Position numbers and translations under genes: made by a program. 64,000 nt of DNA from Sipunculus nudus (taxonomy: Eukaryota > Annelida > Sipuncula > Golfingiida > Sipunculidae): assembly GCA_026874595.1 (NCBI GenBank), contig CM049308.1:25510367-25574366 (forward strand), read 5' to 3'. The notes below the pieces were generated by a model. The model was given only the letters and a program-made list of their open reading frames with translations, was not told the DNA's origin and searched no databases. Below, in pieces: positions 46,364 to 59,059 of this stretch (positions are counted from its first letter, which is position 1; every line of letters begins with the position of its first letter).

Positions 46364-46849
46364 GGAGCATAATCCCATCCTTTATATCAACGTTTGCTAA
46401 AGGTACTTCTACCTGAATATTGACAAAAGTGAACAAAATCTTGTTTGAGTATTTTTTCCCTTCAAATATTGGCTTGTGTGATTGACTGAAAGGAAAATTG
46501 CTGTCCCGAATTTTTAACGAGATTAGTTGTGAATTTATTTACTGTTTTGTTTAGTTTCACTTTTTGAGTTGCATATGAATGCTTTTTGTTTTTATATTTT
46601 CTTTTTTAAATGGGGAGGGGTGTTTGCATTTACATAATTCAGTCGTATAACAGCTTATTTTGAAGTCCTATGAAGCCAATAAAGCAGTAATGGGTAAAGG
46701 TGTCTTAGACAGATCTTTACCTCGGTTTGCAGTTTTTAAATAAAACTGGGCACAGAATGAGATGGGATAAGACGTTTGCTGCCACTGTGATACTGGCGTC
46801 TGACACTCCAGCAGACAATTTCCAACCTCTAAAACTGAAACTTGCAAGC

Positions 46850-46965
46850 CACGATCAAGTAGAAAGGGCCAGCTGTGACACTGAAACTTACAAGTTCGCT
46901 TGTGACACGTTTGTTCATTTCAATGCCCTGGTTGCAAAGTGCATCACGGAGATCGTTCCAAGACT
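46850..46965 (-). repeat. Short dispersed repeat with conserved frame (copy 3 of 3)
   Basis: This is the longest open version: the minus-strand frame spans 46829-47038 (69 codons) and contains WNDLRDALCNQGIEMN, then SELVSFSVTAGPFYL. Related to 9893-9970 and 28085-28185. Family unknown. Confidence 0.5.
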
Positions 46966-46969
46966 TATT

Positions 46970-48785
46970 ATTATTATTATACTTGCGGCTGAAATTATGG
47001 CAACGGAATGTAATGGGTTTTGGACCACTGTGGACCAATTCATTGTTTTAATTTGAAGACTTTAATGGAGATCCCAAGCATCTTTTTAAAGGTAGACAAA
47101 ATTGAACTTAAAATAATTAAAAACGTGTGGTTCAGCAACCTATACCTGATTAAATAAATAAAAAAAGCTACCAGAAGAATATGAAGCTGATATAAACTAT
47201 TAGGGGCCAGCAAGTCATGATACAATCATAATAGAACGCTCATTCAAAAACTCCGATCACAATATTTTTGTGTATGATACTGGTTTATGTCATCAGCGGC
47301 TTATATGGTCGTGTCTAATTAGCTAAATACTGATATAAAGTTACGCAAAATGTGTGGTGGTTCCCCCCGGTTCGAGAACTGCTTCCGCTGTTTAAGCTGT
47401 CATGATGGACGGAGTGACAAACATCCCGGATGAATTTCGTTAATCATAACTGCTGACTGAATACACGCAAGTCAATCGTGGCATTTCCCAACAGAATGTC
47501 TTTTTTGTCTTAGCACGGGGAAAATGACAGCTCAATTAGCAGATGAAAAAGTACTGAAAGAATTAAACAAAACCTTGTAGCTTGAACTGCAACATCGTTT
47601 TCAGATAATTAAAAATTAATAAATGCCGTGCGCGCCAGTTAAAGGACCTAAGAACAGCTACAAGATCTGTCCATAAATGCCGAGACCGTCATGGATATAC
47701 TCACCTGCATACCTTGAAAATTGTAAATCTAACAAAATGTATTTATGAAAGTCAAATGTATGTAACAAGCAATGATATATTTGCGGTTTGAAATACACAA
47801 TCACACGTATGTTTTATATACCATAGGAGTTTGATGAGACTGCACTGGGGTGGTTTTGTTAATTAAAAACATCAACGACGCACGCATGCATGTGTGTTCT
47901 TTTGGAAGTTTGATTTACTAATATCTATTAATATCTATAAATTGATTAATTACGAATTGTCCAGTGTATTCTATACAATGGACCGTAGCGCGAGCATTTC
48001 TGATCAACACCATGTACAGTTCCCCGTAAGGCACATCTCTATTCGCTCATGTGTTAACGTAGGGGGTCCTTGAGTCGTCAGGTCCCTTGAGTCGTCACTT
48101 TTTTTCGAAATGATCCTGCGCCGCCTCAACACCGCCCGGGCCAAGAAGCTGCGCCTCCACTGAGCAGGTACGTTTTACAATAATTATAATTGACAAAGGT
48201 CACGAATGCATATATATTTATGAACTTGATTACAAACATAAACAATGGCCACGTGTTTTGGATAGATTTTGAAACCGGGCGACAGTTTCCCCATGCCGGG
48301 GCGAAACAAAATATGTATGATAACCTAGCCTAAAAGCCGGCCAAAACATCTGTTCTATATAGATTTCCCGCCAAGAATGCTGGATTTTGACCAAACGACA
48401 GGGATCTTTCCTTATATTACTGTAAATGTATAAAATACCTGGAAAATAGCCGTGAAATGACGAGATAAGGTACCCTCCAAAAAGCTTCCCATCAACCAGT
48501 GCGTCTGACGTCATTCTCAAAACACTGCACGGCACGCCACATGATCTCCTTAGGACATGTGACCTTTTCATATGGGGTCTTCTCAAAAGAGCACATGCCA
48601 GAATTTATGAAAAAGCAACTGTTGAAGTTAACCCGAGGTGGCGATTTTATGAAAGGAAACAAAATACAAGGACACTGAATGACGGAGAACGATAATGAGG
48701 GCTTTCTTTAGAATAAATGTTGTATAAAATTTGAAATAATATGGATAAATGACAATTTATATTGCTAGGTAGTAATTTATATTCA
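46970..48785. other. Gene-free stretch with one possible small exon
   Basis: At about 48110-48166 a GC-rich patch ends with a strong donor (GAGCAG|GTACGT) and is open in more than one frame. It could be a leader exon for the transposase gene starting at 49202, but no acceptor is seen on its left. A 24-bp imperfect duplication ('cttgagtcgtcaggtccc') lies at 48069-48100. The minus-strand 118-codon frame at 48230-48586 is not recognised. Confidence 0.35.
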
Positions 48786-48842
48786 AGGGGGGGGGGGGGG
48801 GGTTCTCTTTGCCGCATTAAGCCCCCCCCCCCCCCCCCCCCC
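48786..48842. repeat. G run and C run in inverted arrangement
   Basis: About 17 G (48786-48802) and about 20 C (48822-48842) are separated by about 20 bp. They could fold back or mark the G-rich ends of a small element; run lengths in such tracts are often unreliable in assemblies. Confidence 0.85.
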
Positions 48843-49452
48843 ATGAATTGTTCACACCTTTGCCTTTAGACTGGCATAAGGTGTGTTGTATCATTATTAT
48901 TGGACAGGTCAGTGACAATTTATGTGAATTTTTATATATTTCATCCACTGCATTTGATATTTTTAAGAGGACTTGTTAGAGTCCTTGTTTTAATGCGGGG
49001 AAGAAAAAACACTTTGATGAGGTTAATTAAATTAATATCTTTATTTTGGATATAAAGACCCGAGGGCAATATATCAAACAGAAACATACATAATAGAACA
49101 TACAAAGTACATGAAATAATAATAATTATAATAAGTAATACAACAATTATAAACACACATGTATATACAGTTTTCAACACTACCTAAAATGTTTTTTAAG
49201 GATGCCAAGAGAGTGGAGTGAGGAGAGTATGCAGGCAGCTTATCATGCTGTGCTGAATGGGACCTGTTCCGTGTCCCAGGCAGCCCGCCTGCATGACGTC
49301 CCTAGGACTACACTAAGTGACAGGATCAAGGGCCGAGTCTGTCCAGGGGCAAAATGGGGGAGGGAGACAGCACTCCCCCAGGATGACGAGAAGGTCCTGG
49401 TAGATTACTTGATCTACATGGCTCAAAGGGGTTCCCCTTAACCAGAGTACAA

Positions 49453-51370
49453 GTATGAAAATATTTATACAAACATTTTCCATTTACTTTGTATTAAAAT
49501 GTTGCAACAAAATTGCCCATTTTCATGTTTATTAGGGTTGCCAGCAGCCGACCCTGGAAAAAACCCGGACTTTTCCCATACCTTCATATGGTTTTAAAGG
49601 AAAAAGTAACACACCAAATTAATATTTAGTCTCAACAACATAATGTTAGATCCAGCATAAAAAAACACCATATCCTGCTTCTCAGTACTTCAATAATGAA
49701 GTAATATGTGCAGGTCTAAGCCTTTTCAATGGAAATTTACTAGTTGTAGTTAATGTTGTGTATTAATGCTTAGAAAAGAATAAGGCCATCAATTATTGTT
49801 GGTAGTTTGTTGTATATTCATGTTCTGTACTATTTACTTAAGATTTACATGCAAAATATGACAAAAATTAATCTGCAAATATGCAACAACTTCACAAGAA
49901 ATACTGAACCCTTTCAATCGAAGTGTTATTCAATTGCAATCGCCAGTCGTTAAAAATTCCCTGAATTTTCCTTGTCTCCCTAATTATCGTAGCATGCCTG
50001 ACTTTTTAAATGAAATTCCCTCACTTTTCTCGGACCTTCATAAATAGTTTTAACCTGACTCTTCCAGGACTGCTGAGAACCCTATATTTGTTCATTACAT
50101 GGATAATGGAATTTCAATAAACTTACTGAACAATGTTTGTGCTTTCTGTTCTCACTTCTCCATGAATTTTATACACTTGACGTTATTTTCTCACTCCTAC
50201 CTTTTCCTTCATAAAGTGTTTTTCCAATTCATACATAAAGATATGACAAGGTAAGAAACCTATACATAATTTTTTTCTTAGTGGACAAAAAGTAAGGCGA
50301 AAAGAGTATTTAAACCTATAAAGCATAGCAGTTTTGTACAAGTTATTATAAATATCATTGAATATTTATATTTCGACATATAACTGAAGAATCATATGTT
50401 AAATAAACCCTTCTACTATTGTTAGTATCATTAATAAATAGAACTCTATACAAATAACATCTGAAAGTATCAATAGAAAATATATGTGATTTAGTTGTTA
50501 AAAACTCATGTAAAATTTTAAAAATATTTTTCACCTAATTACAGTTCCATAATCCCTGACGGACTTTGACTTGCATTTGACGCATGGTGTTATGAAGTTC
50601 AGAACTGGTGAAACATGCTTAAAACACACAAAAACATGATGGTGTAATGTTTGATATACACTGCATTTTACAAAGGGCCTACCTGGATATTAAATATGAT
50701 GTCGCTAGGTAAATTTGTTACAATTTTCCATGATCAACGTAAGCTTATTACCTTTTATTAAGATCCATTAAAATCATCCTTTAGTTATTTTATCTCCAAA
50801 ATGAATTTCACACAGCAACAGCTAAAAATGTTATTTTGTATTTGTGTCCACAACAGTTATGAAGAACGAGTTGATGCTGATTTTACATGGTTAAAATGTA
50901 ATATGTGCAGATGATGCTTTCATATTTATTTTGAGATCGAGTGCTTTCGTTTTGCAGCCCAAAAAAATAGAATATGTATGATTTTTTTTGTGCCCCTCAG
51001 TGTAACACCACACAAAATGCACGCAAATCACTTATAGTTTACAGTGACTTGCTTTTTACAATGTAAAGAGATTTATCAAGAAAATGCCTGGATGCTAGGT
51101 TAAAAGTTTTGAGTTGAAACTGTTACAAGATTTGACTTGTGAACAGAATAGACACAAACAGACAACCGGACAGACGGACAACGGGTTACCGCTATAACTC
51201 TAATCATAATGGCCTATGCTCAGCTGAGCTAAAATTTTGTGCAGTGTTAATGGACAAAGAGTGCCTCTGTTATAAACTTTATTGCTATTGGGTCCATAAA
51301 AGCCTTAAGACATTTTTCAGCAATAAACTTGCATACTGATTATACATTATCCTTTTATAAAAACTTCCAG
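49453..51370 (+). other. Intron of the jerky-PHD transposase, containing a repeat terminus
   Basis: About 1.9 kb between GTATGA and CTTCCAG, with no exon recognised inside, although roughly ten residues that related transposases have between 'FPLTR' and the WW motif are missing. At about 51140-51233 lies a minus-strand terminus of the AGCTCAG-hairpin family (CCGGACAGACGGAC, then CTCAGCTGAGCTAAAA). Confidence 0.5.
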
Positions 51371-52805
51371 GTTTGCTCTGTTCTACATTTCTTCGGAGAC
51401 AATGGGCCCACCAAGAAGTGGTGGCGGGGTTTCGCCAAAAGACACCCAGAGCTACGGCTGAGAAAACCGGGCATGCTTGATAGGGGAAAGGCAATCATGG
51501 CCAATAAAAACGTTGTAAAACATTATTTTAACCTGTTACAATCTACTTTAGCAGAAAACAATTTAAAGGATAAACCTCATTTAATTTTTAATTGTGATGA
51601 AGCTGGAATTGTACTAAATATAATCAATCAGAAAGTCGTGGTACCTGTTAAACAAAAACGTTCCTTTGTAGTTTCATGTGGAACTTCTGATCATGTCACA
51701 GCACACAATGTCGTATCTGCTGATGGGTGGGCACTACCCCCTATGGTAATATTTAAAAGTTCATTTCCTGGTGGACCTTACAACGCAAATGGGCCTTCAA
51801 ACTGCCTTTATGGTGTCAGCGAATCAGGATTTATGAACAGTAATTTATACCTACAATGGTTTACACGTCATTTTTTACGTTTTGCTCCATCTGAGCGACC
51901 TCTTTTGTTGATACAGGACGGCCATGCATCCCACGTTTCTCTAAATTTAATTGACGCAGCCAAAAAAAATAACGTTATTTTGTTATGTCTCCCCCCTAGT
52001 ACCACACACTGCCTTCAACCATTAGACGTTGCAGTGTACCGCAGTTTGAAGGCCCATTTCTCTCGGCCAGTGAGTGATGCTCGTCTCTTGAAGACCACTG
52101 TTCGTATAAATAAGAAGAATGTTTCTGGCTTATACAAACTTGCTTTTCAGGAGGCGTTCTCCATTAAAACTATTTGTGAAGGGTTCAGAAAGTGTGGAAT
52201 CTATCCATTTAATCCAAATGCCATAGACCACACTATCTTGAACCCTTCACAGGTAGTTCCTCATGTGACAGACCTCCATACTCCTTGGACCACCAGTAGA
52301 GAGCAGGACCAAGCTGCTCCAGAGGCTGAATGTTCAGTGTCAGATGACCTGCCCAATGAGGTGCCAGAACCAGTGCCTGGCTGTAGTGTCGATCATGGCA
52401 CCTCATCTGGTCAGGCCACTGTCACTGCACAAGAAGCCGAGGGAGCAACCACTATGTGCGGAGACCGGGAAAACCTGCAAAGATAATTTATTTGAAACAT
52501 GGCAGTATTTAAAGAATAGAGTTAGAGATAAAAGTCGACCCCAAGAAGTGCCTAAATCTTTTGATTTAACACCTGACAACCATCCCATGGTGACGTCCGG
52601 TGATATATCAAAAGATTTAGCAGATTTACGATTAATTCCTACATGTGCAGCTGGGCAAACTACTAAGAAACAAAGACGTATTAATAAGGCCAGAGTTCTA
52701 ACAAATGATAAAGCGACAACAGAAACCCAGCAACAAATTGAAAATGAAAAACATAAGAATGTTAAATAAGAGCAAATACAAAAAAGAAAATCAGAGGACA
52801 GTGAA

Positions 52806-52951
52806 TACTGTCAGGTATGTCTTAGTAAAAACAAGGGAATTTGGATTGGATGTGACAATTGCACATCATGGTTCCATACTAGGTGTATTCAAATAAAAAA
52901 AAAACACAATATGAAGTAAACCATATGGGAGAATGGTTTTGTCGTGCATGC
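52806..52951 (+). pseudogene. PHD finger at the transposase C-terminus
   Basis: The order is Cys-x2-Cys (CQVC), Cys-x2-Cys-x4-His-x2-Cys (CDNCTSWFHTRC) and final Trp-Phe-Cys-x2-Cys (WFCRAC), the C4-H-C3 pattern of PHD fingers. The first six ligands are in one frame and the last two in another because of the A run at 52895-52904. The protein would end three lysines after the last Cys (stop at 52961), next to AATAAA. PHD fingers bind histone H3 tails, so the inferred role is chromatin targeting of integration or tethering. Confidence 0.8.
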
Positions 52952-53049
52952 AAAAAAAAATAAATAAAAGGAAATAAATCAATTTATAAATACTTCATTT
53001 GTTAATGCCGCTCTGCCAGTTTTTATCTCCTTCTTTATGCAATGATATC

Positions 53050-53587
53050 ACATTTCCCTAATAGTTTTCCACAGGTTGAAAAGTGTTTAAATCATTGAAA
53101 TACTGGTCAATACTAATGTTAAAACTTTTAAAATGTCATGACACACTTGGTTTTAAGAAAATATGATAAACATGTCATCATACTAACACAGTAGACATAG
53201 GTTGAAACTATTTACAGTTATGTTTTAACAGGCAATATGATAAAATACTGTTAAATAACAATTTAATGAACTGCTCACTAAGAGTATAACAAAGTTAAAC
53301 TGATTTAACAAAGATCTAAACTGGATATACATTCATAAAGTAAAGATAAAATATGATTATGCTAATACTGCCATAGGTTGAAACTGTATTAATACAGTTT
53401 GAGGCATTGTCATTACTAATTTTACTAAAATTTTAAACTGTAATGACATGGTTAAGTCCGCTTTTATATATTCATTAGATAAAAACATGACAAGGCTGAC
53501 ACAATAGCCACAGGTTGATACTTTTAGCAGTTCTGCAGTTTATATTTACATGCTTAAAACCATTCCAAAACTTTATGATGTATTGGT
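53050..53587. repeat. Degenerate left edge of the satellite array
   Basis: The phrases 'cacagtagacataggttgaaac', 'gataaacatg' and 'actgcc ataggttgaaactg' show strongly diverged satellite units before the homogeneous array begins. Confidence 0.6.
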
Positions 53588-56500
53588 CACTTTAAATATT
53601 ACAAAGTGAAATGCATGTGACCACCTTTAAAACTGTTGTTATGTATTCATCAAGTCAACATAAACACGAGAAGAGGCTTACACAGTAGCCACAGGTTAAA
53701 ACAGTTATGCTGTTTATACTTATATGATTAAAACTATTCCAATACATTTTGATGTATTGATCACTTTGAATATTACAAAGTGAAGTGCATGTGACCGCTT
53801 TTTAAGCTGTTGTTATATTCATCAAGACAAGATAAACATGAAATCAGGCTTACACAGTAGCCACAGGTTAAAACAGTTATGCTGTTTATACTTATATAAT
53901 TAAAAATATTCCAGTACATTTTGATGTATTGATCACTTTGAATATTACAAAGTGAAGTGCATGTGACCACTTTTTAAGCTGCTGTTATATTCATCAAGAC
54001 AAGATAAACATGAGATGAGGCTAACACTGTAGCCACAGGTTAAAACAGTTACGCTGTTTATACTTATATAATTAAAACTATTCCAATACATTTTGATGTA
54101 TTGGTCACTTTGAATATTACAAAGTGAAGTGCATGTGACCACTTTTTAAACTGCTGCCATATTCATCAAGACAAGATAAACATGAGATGAGGCTAACACT
54201 GTAGCCACAGGTTAAAACAGTTATGCTGTTTATACTTGTATGATTAAAACTATTCCAATACATTTTGATGTATTGGTCATTTTGAATATTACAAAGTGAA
54301 ATGCATGTGACCATCTTTAAAACTGTTGTTATGTATTCATCAAGTCAACATAAACACGAGAAGGGGCTTACACAGTAGCCACAGGTTAAAACAGTTATGC
54401 TGTTTATACTTATATGATTAGAACTATTCCAATTCATTTTGATGTATTGGTCACTTTGAATATTACAAAGTGAAGTGCATGTGATCACTTTTTAAACTGC
54501 TGTTATATTTATCAAGACAAGATAAACATGAGATAAAGCAAACACTGTCGCCACAGGTTAAAACAGTTCTGCTGTTTATACTTGTATGATTAAAACTATT
54601 CCAATACATTTTGATGCATTGGTCACTTTGAATATTACAAAGTGAAGTGCATGTGATCACTTTTTAAACTGCTGTTATATTCATCAAGACAAGATAAACA
54701 TGAGATGAAGCAAACACTGTAGCCACAGGTTAAAACAGTTCTGCTGTTTATACTTGTATGATTAAAACTATTCCAATACATTTTGATGCATTGGTCACTT
54801 TGAATATTACAAAGTGAAGTGCATGTGACCACTTTTTAAACTGCTGTCATATTCATCAAGACAAGATAAACATGAGATGAGGCTAACACTGTAGCCACAG
54901 GTTAAAACAGTTATGCTGTTTATACTTGTATGATTAAAACTATTCCAATACATTTTGATGTATTGGTCATTTTGAATATTACAAAGTGAAATGCATGTGA
55001 CCACCTTTAAAACTGTTGTTATGTATTCATCAAGTCAACATCAACACGAGAAGAGGCTTACACAGTAGCCACAGGTTAAAACAGTTATGCTGTTTATACT
55101 TATATGATTAGAACTATTCCAATTCATTTTGATGTATTCGTCACTTTGAAAATTACAAAGTGAAGTGCCTGTGACCACTTTTTAAACTGCTGTCATATTC
55201 ATCAAGACAAGATAAACATGAGATGAAGCAAACACTGTAGCCACAGGTTAAAACAGTTCTGCTGTTTATACTTGTATGATTAAAACTATTCCAATATACA
55301 TTTTGATGCATTGGTCATTTTGAATATTACAAAGTGAAATGCATGTGACCACCTTAAAAACTGTTGTTATGTATTCATCAAGTCAACATAAACACGAGAA
55401 GAGGCTTACACAGTAGCCATAGGTTAAAACAGTTATGCTGTTTATACTTATATGATTAAAACTATTCCAATATATTTTGATGTATTGGTCACTTTGAATA
55501 TTACAAAGTGAAGTGCATGTGACCACTTTTTAATCTGCTGTCATATTCATCAAGACAAGATAAACATGAGATGAAGCAACCACTGTAGCCACAGGTTAAA
55601 ACAGTTCTGCTGTTTATACTTGTATGATTAAAACTATTCCAATACATTCTGATGTATTGGTCATTTTGAATATTACAAAGTGAAATGCATGTGACCATCT
55701 TTAAAACTGTTGTTATGTATTCATCAAGTCAACATAAACACGAGAAGAGGCTTACACAGTAGCCACAGGTTAAAACAGTTATGCTGTTTATACTTATATG
55801 ATTAGAACTATTCCAATTCATTTTGATGTATTGGTTACTTTGAATATTACAAAGTGAAGTGCATGTGACCACTTTTTAAACTGCTGTCATATTCATCAAG
55901 ACAAGATAAACATGAGATGAAGCAAACACTGTAGCCACAGGTTAAAACAGTTCTGCTGTTTATACTTGTATGATTAAAACTATTCCAATACATTTTGATG
56001 CATTGGTCACTTTGAATATTACAAAGTGAAGTGCATGTGACCACTTTTTAAACTGCTGTTATATTCATCAAGACAAGATAAACATGAGATGAAGCAAACA
56101 CTGTAGCCACAGGTTAAAACAGTTCTGCTGTTTATACTTGTATGATTAAAACTATTCCAATACATTTTGATGCATTGGTCACTTTGAATATTACAAAGTG
56201 AAGTGCATGTGACCACTTTTTAAACTGCTGTCATATTCATCAAGCCAAGATAAACATGAGATGAGGCTAACACTGTAGCCACAGGTTAAAACAGTTATGC
56301 TGTTTATACTTGTATGATTAAAACTATTCCAATACATTTTGATGTATTGGTCATTTTGAATATTACAAAGTGAAATGCATGTGACCACCTTTAAAACTGT
56401 TGTTATGTATTCATCAAGTCAACATAAACACGAGAAGAGGCTTACACAGTAGCCACAGGTTAAAACAGTTATGCTGTTGATACTTATATGATTAAAACTA

Positions 56501-59050
56501 TTCCAATATACATTTTGATGCATTGGTCATTTTGAATATTACAAAGTGAAATGCATGTGACCACCTTTAAAACTGTTGTTATGTATTCATCAAGTCAACA
56601 TAAACACGAGAAGAGGCTTACACAGTAGCCACAGGTTAAAACAGTTATGCTGTTTATACTTATATGATTAGAACTATTCCAATTCATTTTGATGTATTGG
56701 TCACTTTGAATATTACAAAGTGAAGTGCATGTGACCACTTTTTAAACTGCTGTTATATTTATCAAGACAAGATAAACATGAGATGAAGCAAATACTGTAG
56801 CCACAGGTTAAAACAGTTCTGCTGTTTATACTTGTATGATTAAAACTATTCCAATACATTTTGATGCATTGGTCACTTTGAATATTACAAAGTGAAGTGC
56901 ATGTGACCACTTTTTAAACTGCTGTTATATTCATCAAGACAAGATAAACATGAGATGAAGCAAACACTGTAGCCACAGGTTAAAACAGTTCTGCTGTTTA
57001 TACTTGTATGATTAAAACTATTCCAATACATTTTGATGCATTGGTCACTTTGAATATTACAAAGTGAAGTGCATGTGACCACTTTTAAACTGCTGTCATA
57101 TTCATCAAGCCAAGATAAACATGAGATGAGGCTAACACTGTAGCCACAGGTTAAAACAGTTATGCTGTTTATACTTGTATGATTAAAACTATTCCAATAC
57201 ATTTTGATGTATTGGTCATTTTGAATATTACAAAGTGAAATGCATGTGACCACCTTTAAAACTGTTGTTATGTATTCATCAAGTCAACATAAACACGAGA
57301 AGAGGCTTACACAGTAGCCACAGGTTAAAACAGTTATGCTGTTGATACTTATATGATTAGAACTATTCCAATTCATTTTGATGTATTGGTCACTTTGAAA
57401 ATTACAAAGTGAAGTGCATGTGACCACTTTTTAAACTGCTGTCATATTCATCAAGACAAGATAAACATGAGATGAAGCAAACACTGTAGCCACAGGTTAA
57501 AACAGTTCTGCTGTTTATACTTGTATGATTAAAACTATTCCAATATACATTTTGATGCATTGGTCATTTTGAATATTACAAAGTGAAATGCATGTGACCA
57601 CCTTTAAAACTGTTGTTATGTATTCATCAAGTCAACATGAACACGAGAAGAGGCTTACACAGTAGCCATAGGTTAAAACAGTTATGCTGTTTATACTTAT
57701 ATGATTAAAACTATTCCAATATATTTTAATATATTGGTCACTTTGAATATTACAAAGTGAAGTGCATGTGACCACTTTTTAATCTGCTGTCATATTCATC
57801 AAGACAAGATAAACATGAGATGAAGCAACCACTGTAGCCACAGGTTAAAACAGTTCTGCTGTTTATACTTGTATGATTAAAACTATTCCAATACATTCTG
57901 ATGTATTAGTTATTTTGAATATTACTAAGTGAAATGCATGTGACCACCTTTCAAACTGTTGTTATGTATTCATCAAGTCAACATAAACACGAGAAGAGGC
58001 TTACACAGTAGCCACAGGTTAAAACAGTTATGCTGTTTATACTTATATGATTAAAACTATTCCAATACATTTTGATGTATTGGTCTCTTTGAATATTACA
58101 AAGTGAAGTGCATGAGACCACTTTTTAAACTGCTGTCATATTCATCAAGACAAGATAAACATGAGATGAAGCAAACACTGTAGCCACAGGTTAAAACAGT
58201 TATGCTGTTTATACTTATATGATTAAAACTATTCCAATACATTTTGATGTATTGGTCACTTTGAATATTACAAAGTGAAGTGCATGTGACCACTTTTTAA
58301 ACTGCTGTTATATTCATCAAGACAAGATAAACATGAGATGAGGCAAACACTTTACCCACAAGTTAAAAGTTATGCTGTTTATACTTATATGATTAAAACT
58401 ATTCCAATACATTTTGATGTATTGGTCACTTTGAATATTACAAAGTGAAGTGCATGTGAATACTTTTTAAACTGCTGTTATATTCATCAAGACAAGATAA
58501 ACATGAGATGAGGCAAACACTGCAGCCACAGGTTTAAACAGTTATGCTGTTTATACTTATATGATTAAAACTATTCCAATACATTTTGATGTATAGGTCA
58601 CTTTGAATATTTCAAAGTGAAGTGCATGTGACCACTTTTTAAACTGCTGTTATATTCATCAAGACAAGATAAACATGAGATGAGGCAAACACTGTAGCCA
58701 CAGGTTAAAACTGTTATGCTGATTATACTTATATGATTAAAACTATTCCAATACATTTTGATGTATTGGTCACTTTGAATATTACAAAGTGAAGTGCATG
58801 TGAATACTTTTTAAACTGCTGTTATATTCATCAAGACAAGATAAACATGAGATGAGGCTAACACTGCAGCCACAGGTTAAAACAGTTATGCTGTTTATAC
58901 TTATATGATTAAAACTTTTCCAATACTTTATGATGTATTGGTCACTTTGAATATTACAAAATGAAGTGCATGTAACCACCTTTAAAGCTGTTGTTATGTA
59001 TTTATCAAGACAACATAAACATGAGATGAGGCTAACACAGTAGCCCAATT
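53588..59050. repeat. Satellite array, about 172-bp monomer, about 31 copies with higher-order structure
   Basis: Monomers of 172-174 bp lie head to tail. Each contains three stem-loops in a row: AAACAG/CTGTTT, CCAATACAT/ATGTATTGG (9-bp stem, loop TTTG; for example 58062-58083) and CACTTTG/CAAAGTG (for example 58257-58277), the last enclosed by GGTCAC/GTGACC. A variant type B ('ccacctttaaaactgttgttatgtattcatcaagtcaac') begins at 53622, 54312, 55004, 55348, 55694, 56386, 56560, 57250, 57596 and 57950, so spacings are mostly 690-692 or 344-346 bp, i.e. four- or two-monomer blocks. The right edge (58,900-59,050) degenerates. A repeated 65-codon minus-strand frame is a by-product. Confidence 0.95.
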
Positions 59051-59059
59051 TTTTAGCTA

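Larger units (their letters stand above)
49202..52963 (+). pseudogene. jerky/pogo-type transposase with C-terminal PHD finger, two exons
   Basis: Exon 1 (49202 to about 49452) starts MPREWSEESMQAAYHAV and contains a pipsqueak-type helix-turn-helix (SVSQAARLHDVPRTTLSDR). A missing G at 49428-49431 breaks the frame just before 'FPLTR', and a GT donor follows. Exon 2 starts at 51371 after CTTCCAG, in phase 0, and is open for 371 codons. It has WWRGFAKRHPEL, then the catalytic aspartates in IFNCDEAGI, LLLIQDGHASH and CLQPLDVAVYRSLK (DDE_1, DDD form). Near 52480 the frame shifts into a Lys-rich tail, passes a TAA at 52767, and ends in a PHD finger: CQVC, GCDNCTSWFHTRC and EWFCRAC. A 10-A run (52895-52904) splits that finger by one base. 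The catalytic core is intact, and all damage is single-base. Confidence 0.85.

Noticed and set aside
53773-58293. About fifteen minus-strand frames of 65 codons with nearly identical sequence
   Set aside because: They lie in phase with the satellite monomer. 172 is not a multiple of three and every unit ends in a stop, so repetition explains their similarity without coding.
53588-59050. CRISPR-like direct repeats
   Set aside because: The whole unit is repeated with no unique spacers, and the context is eukaryotic.
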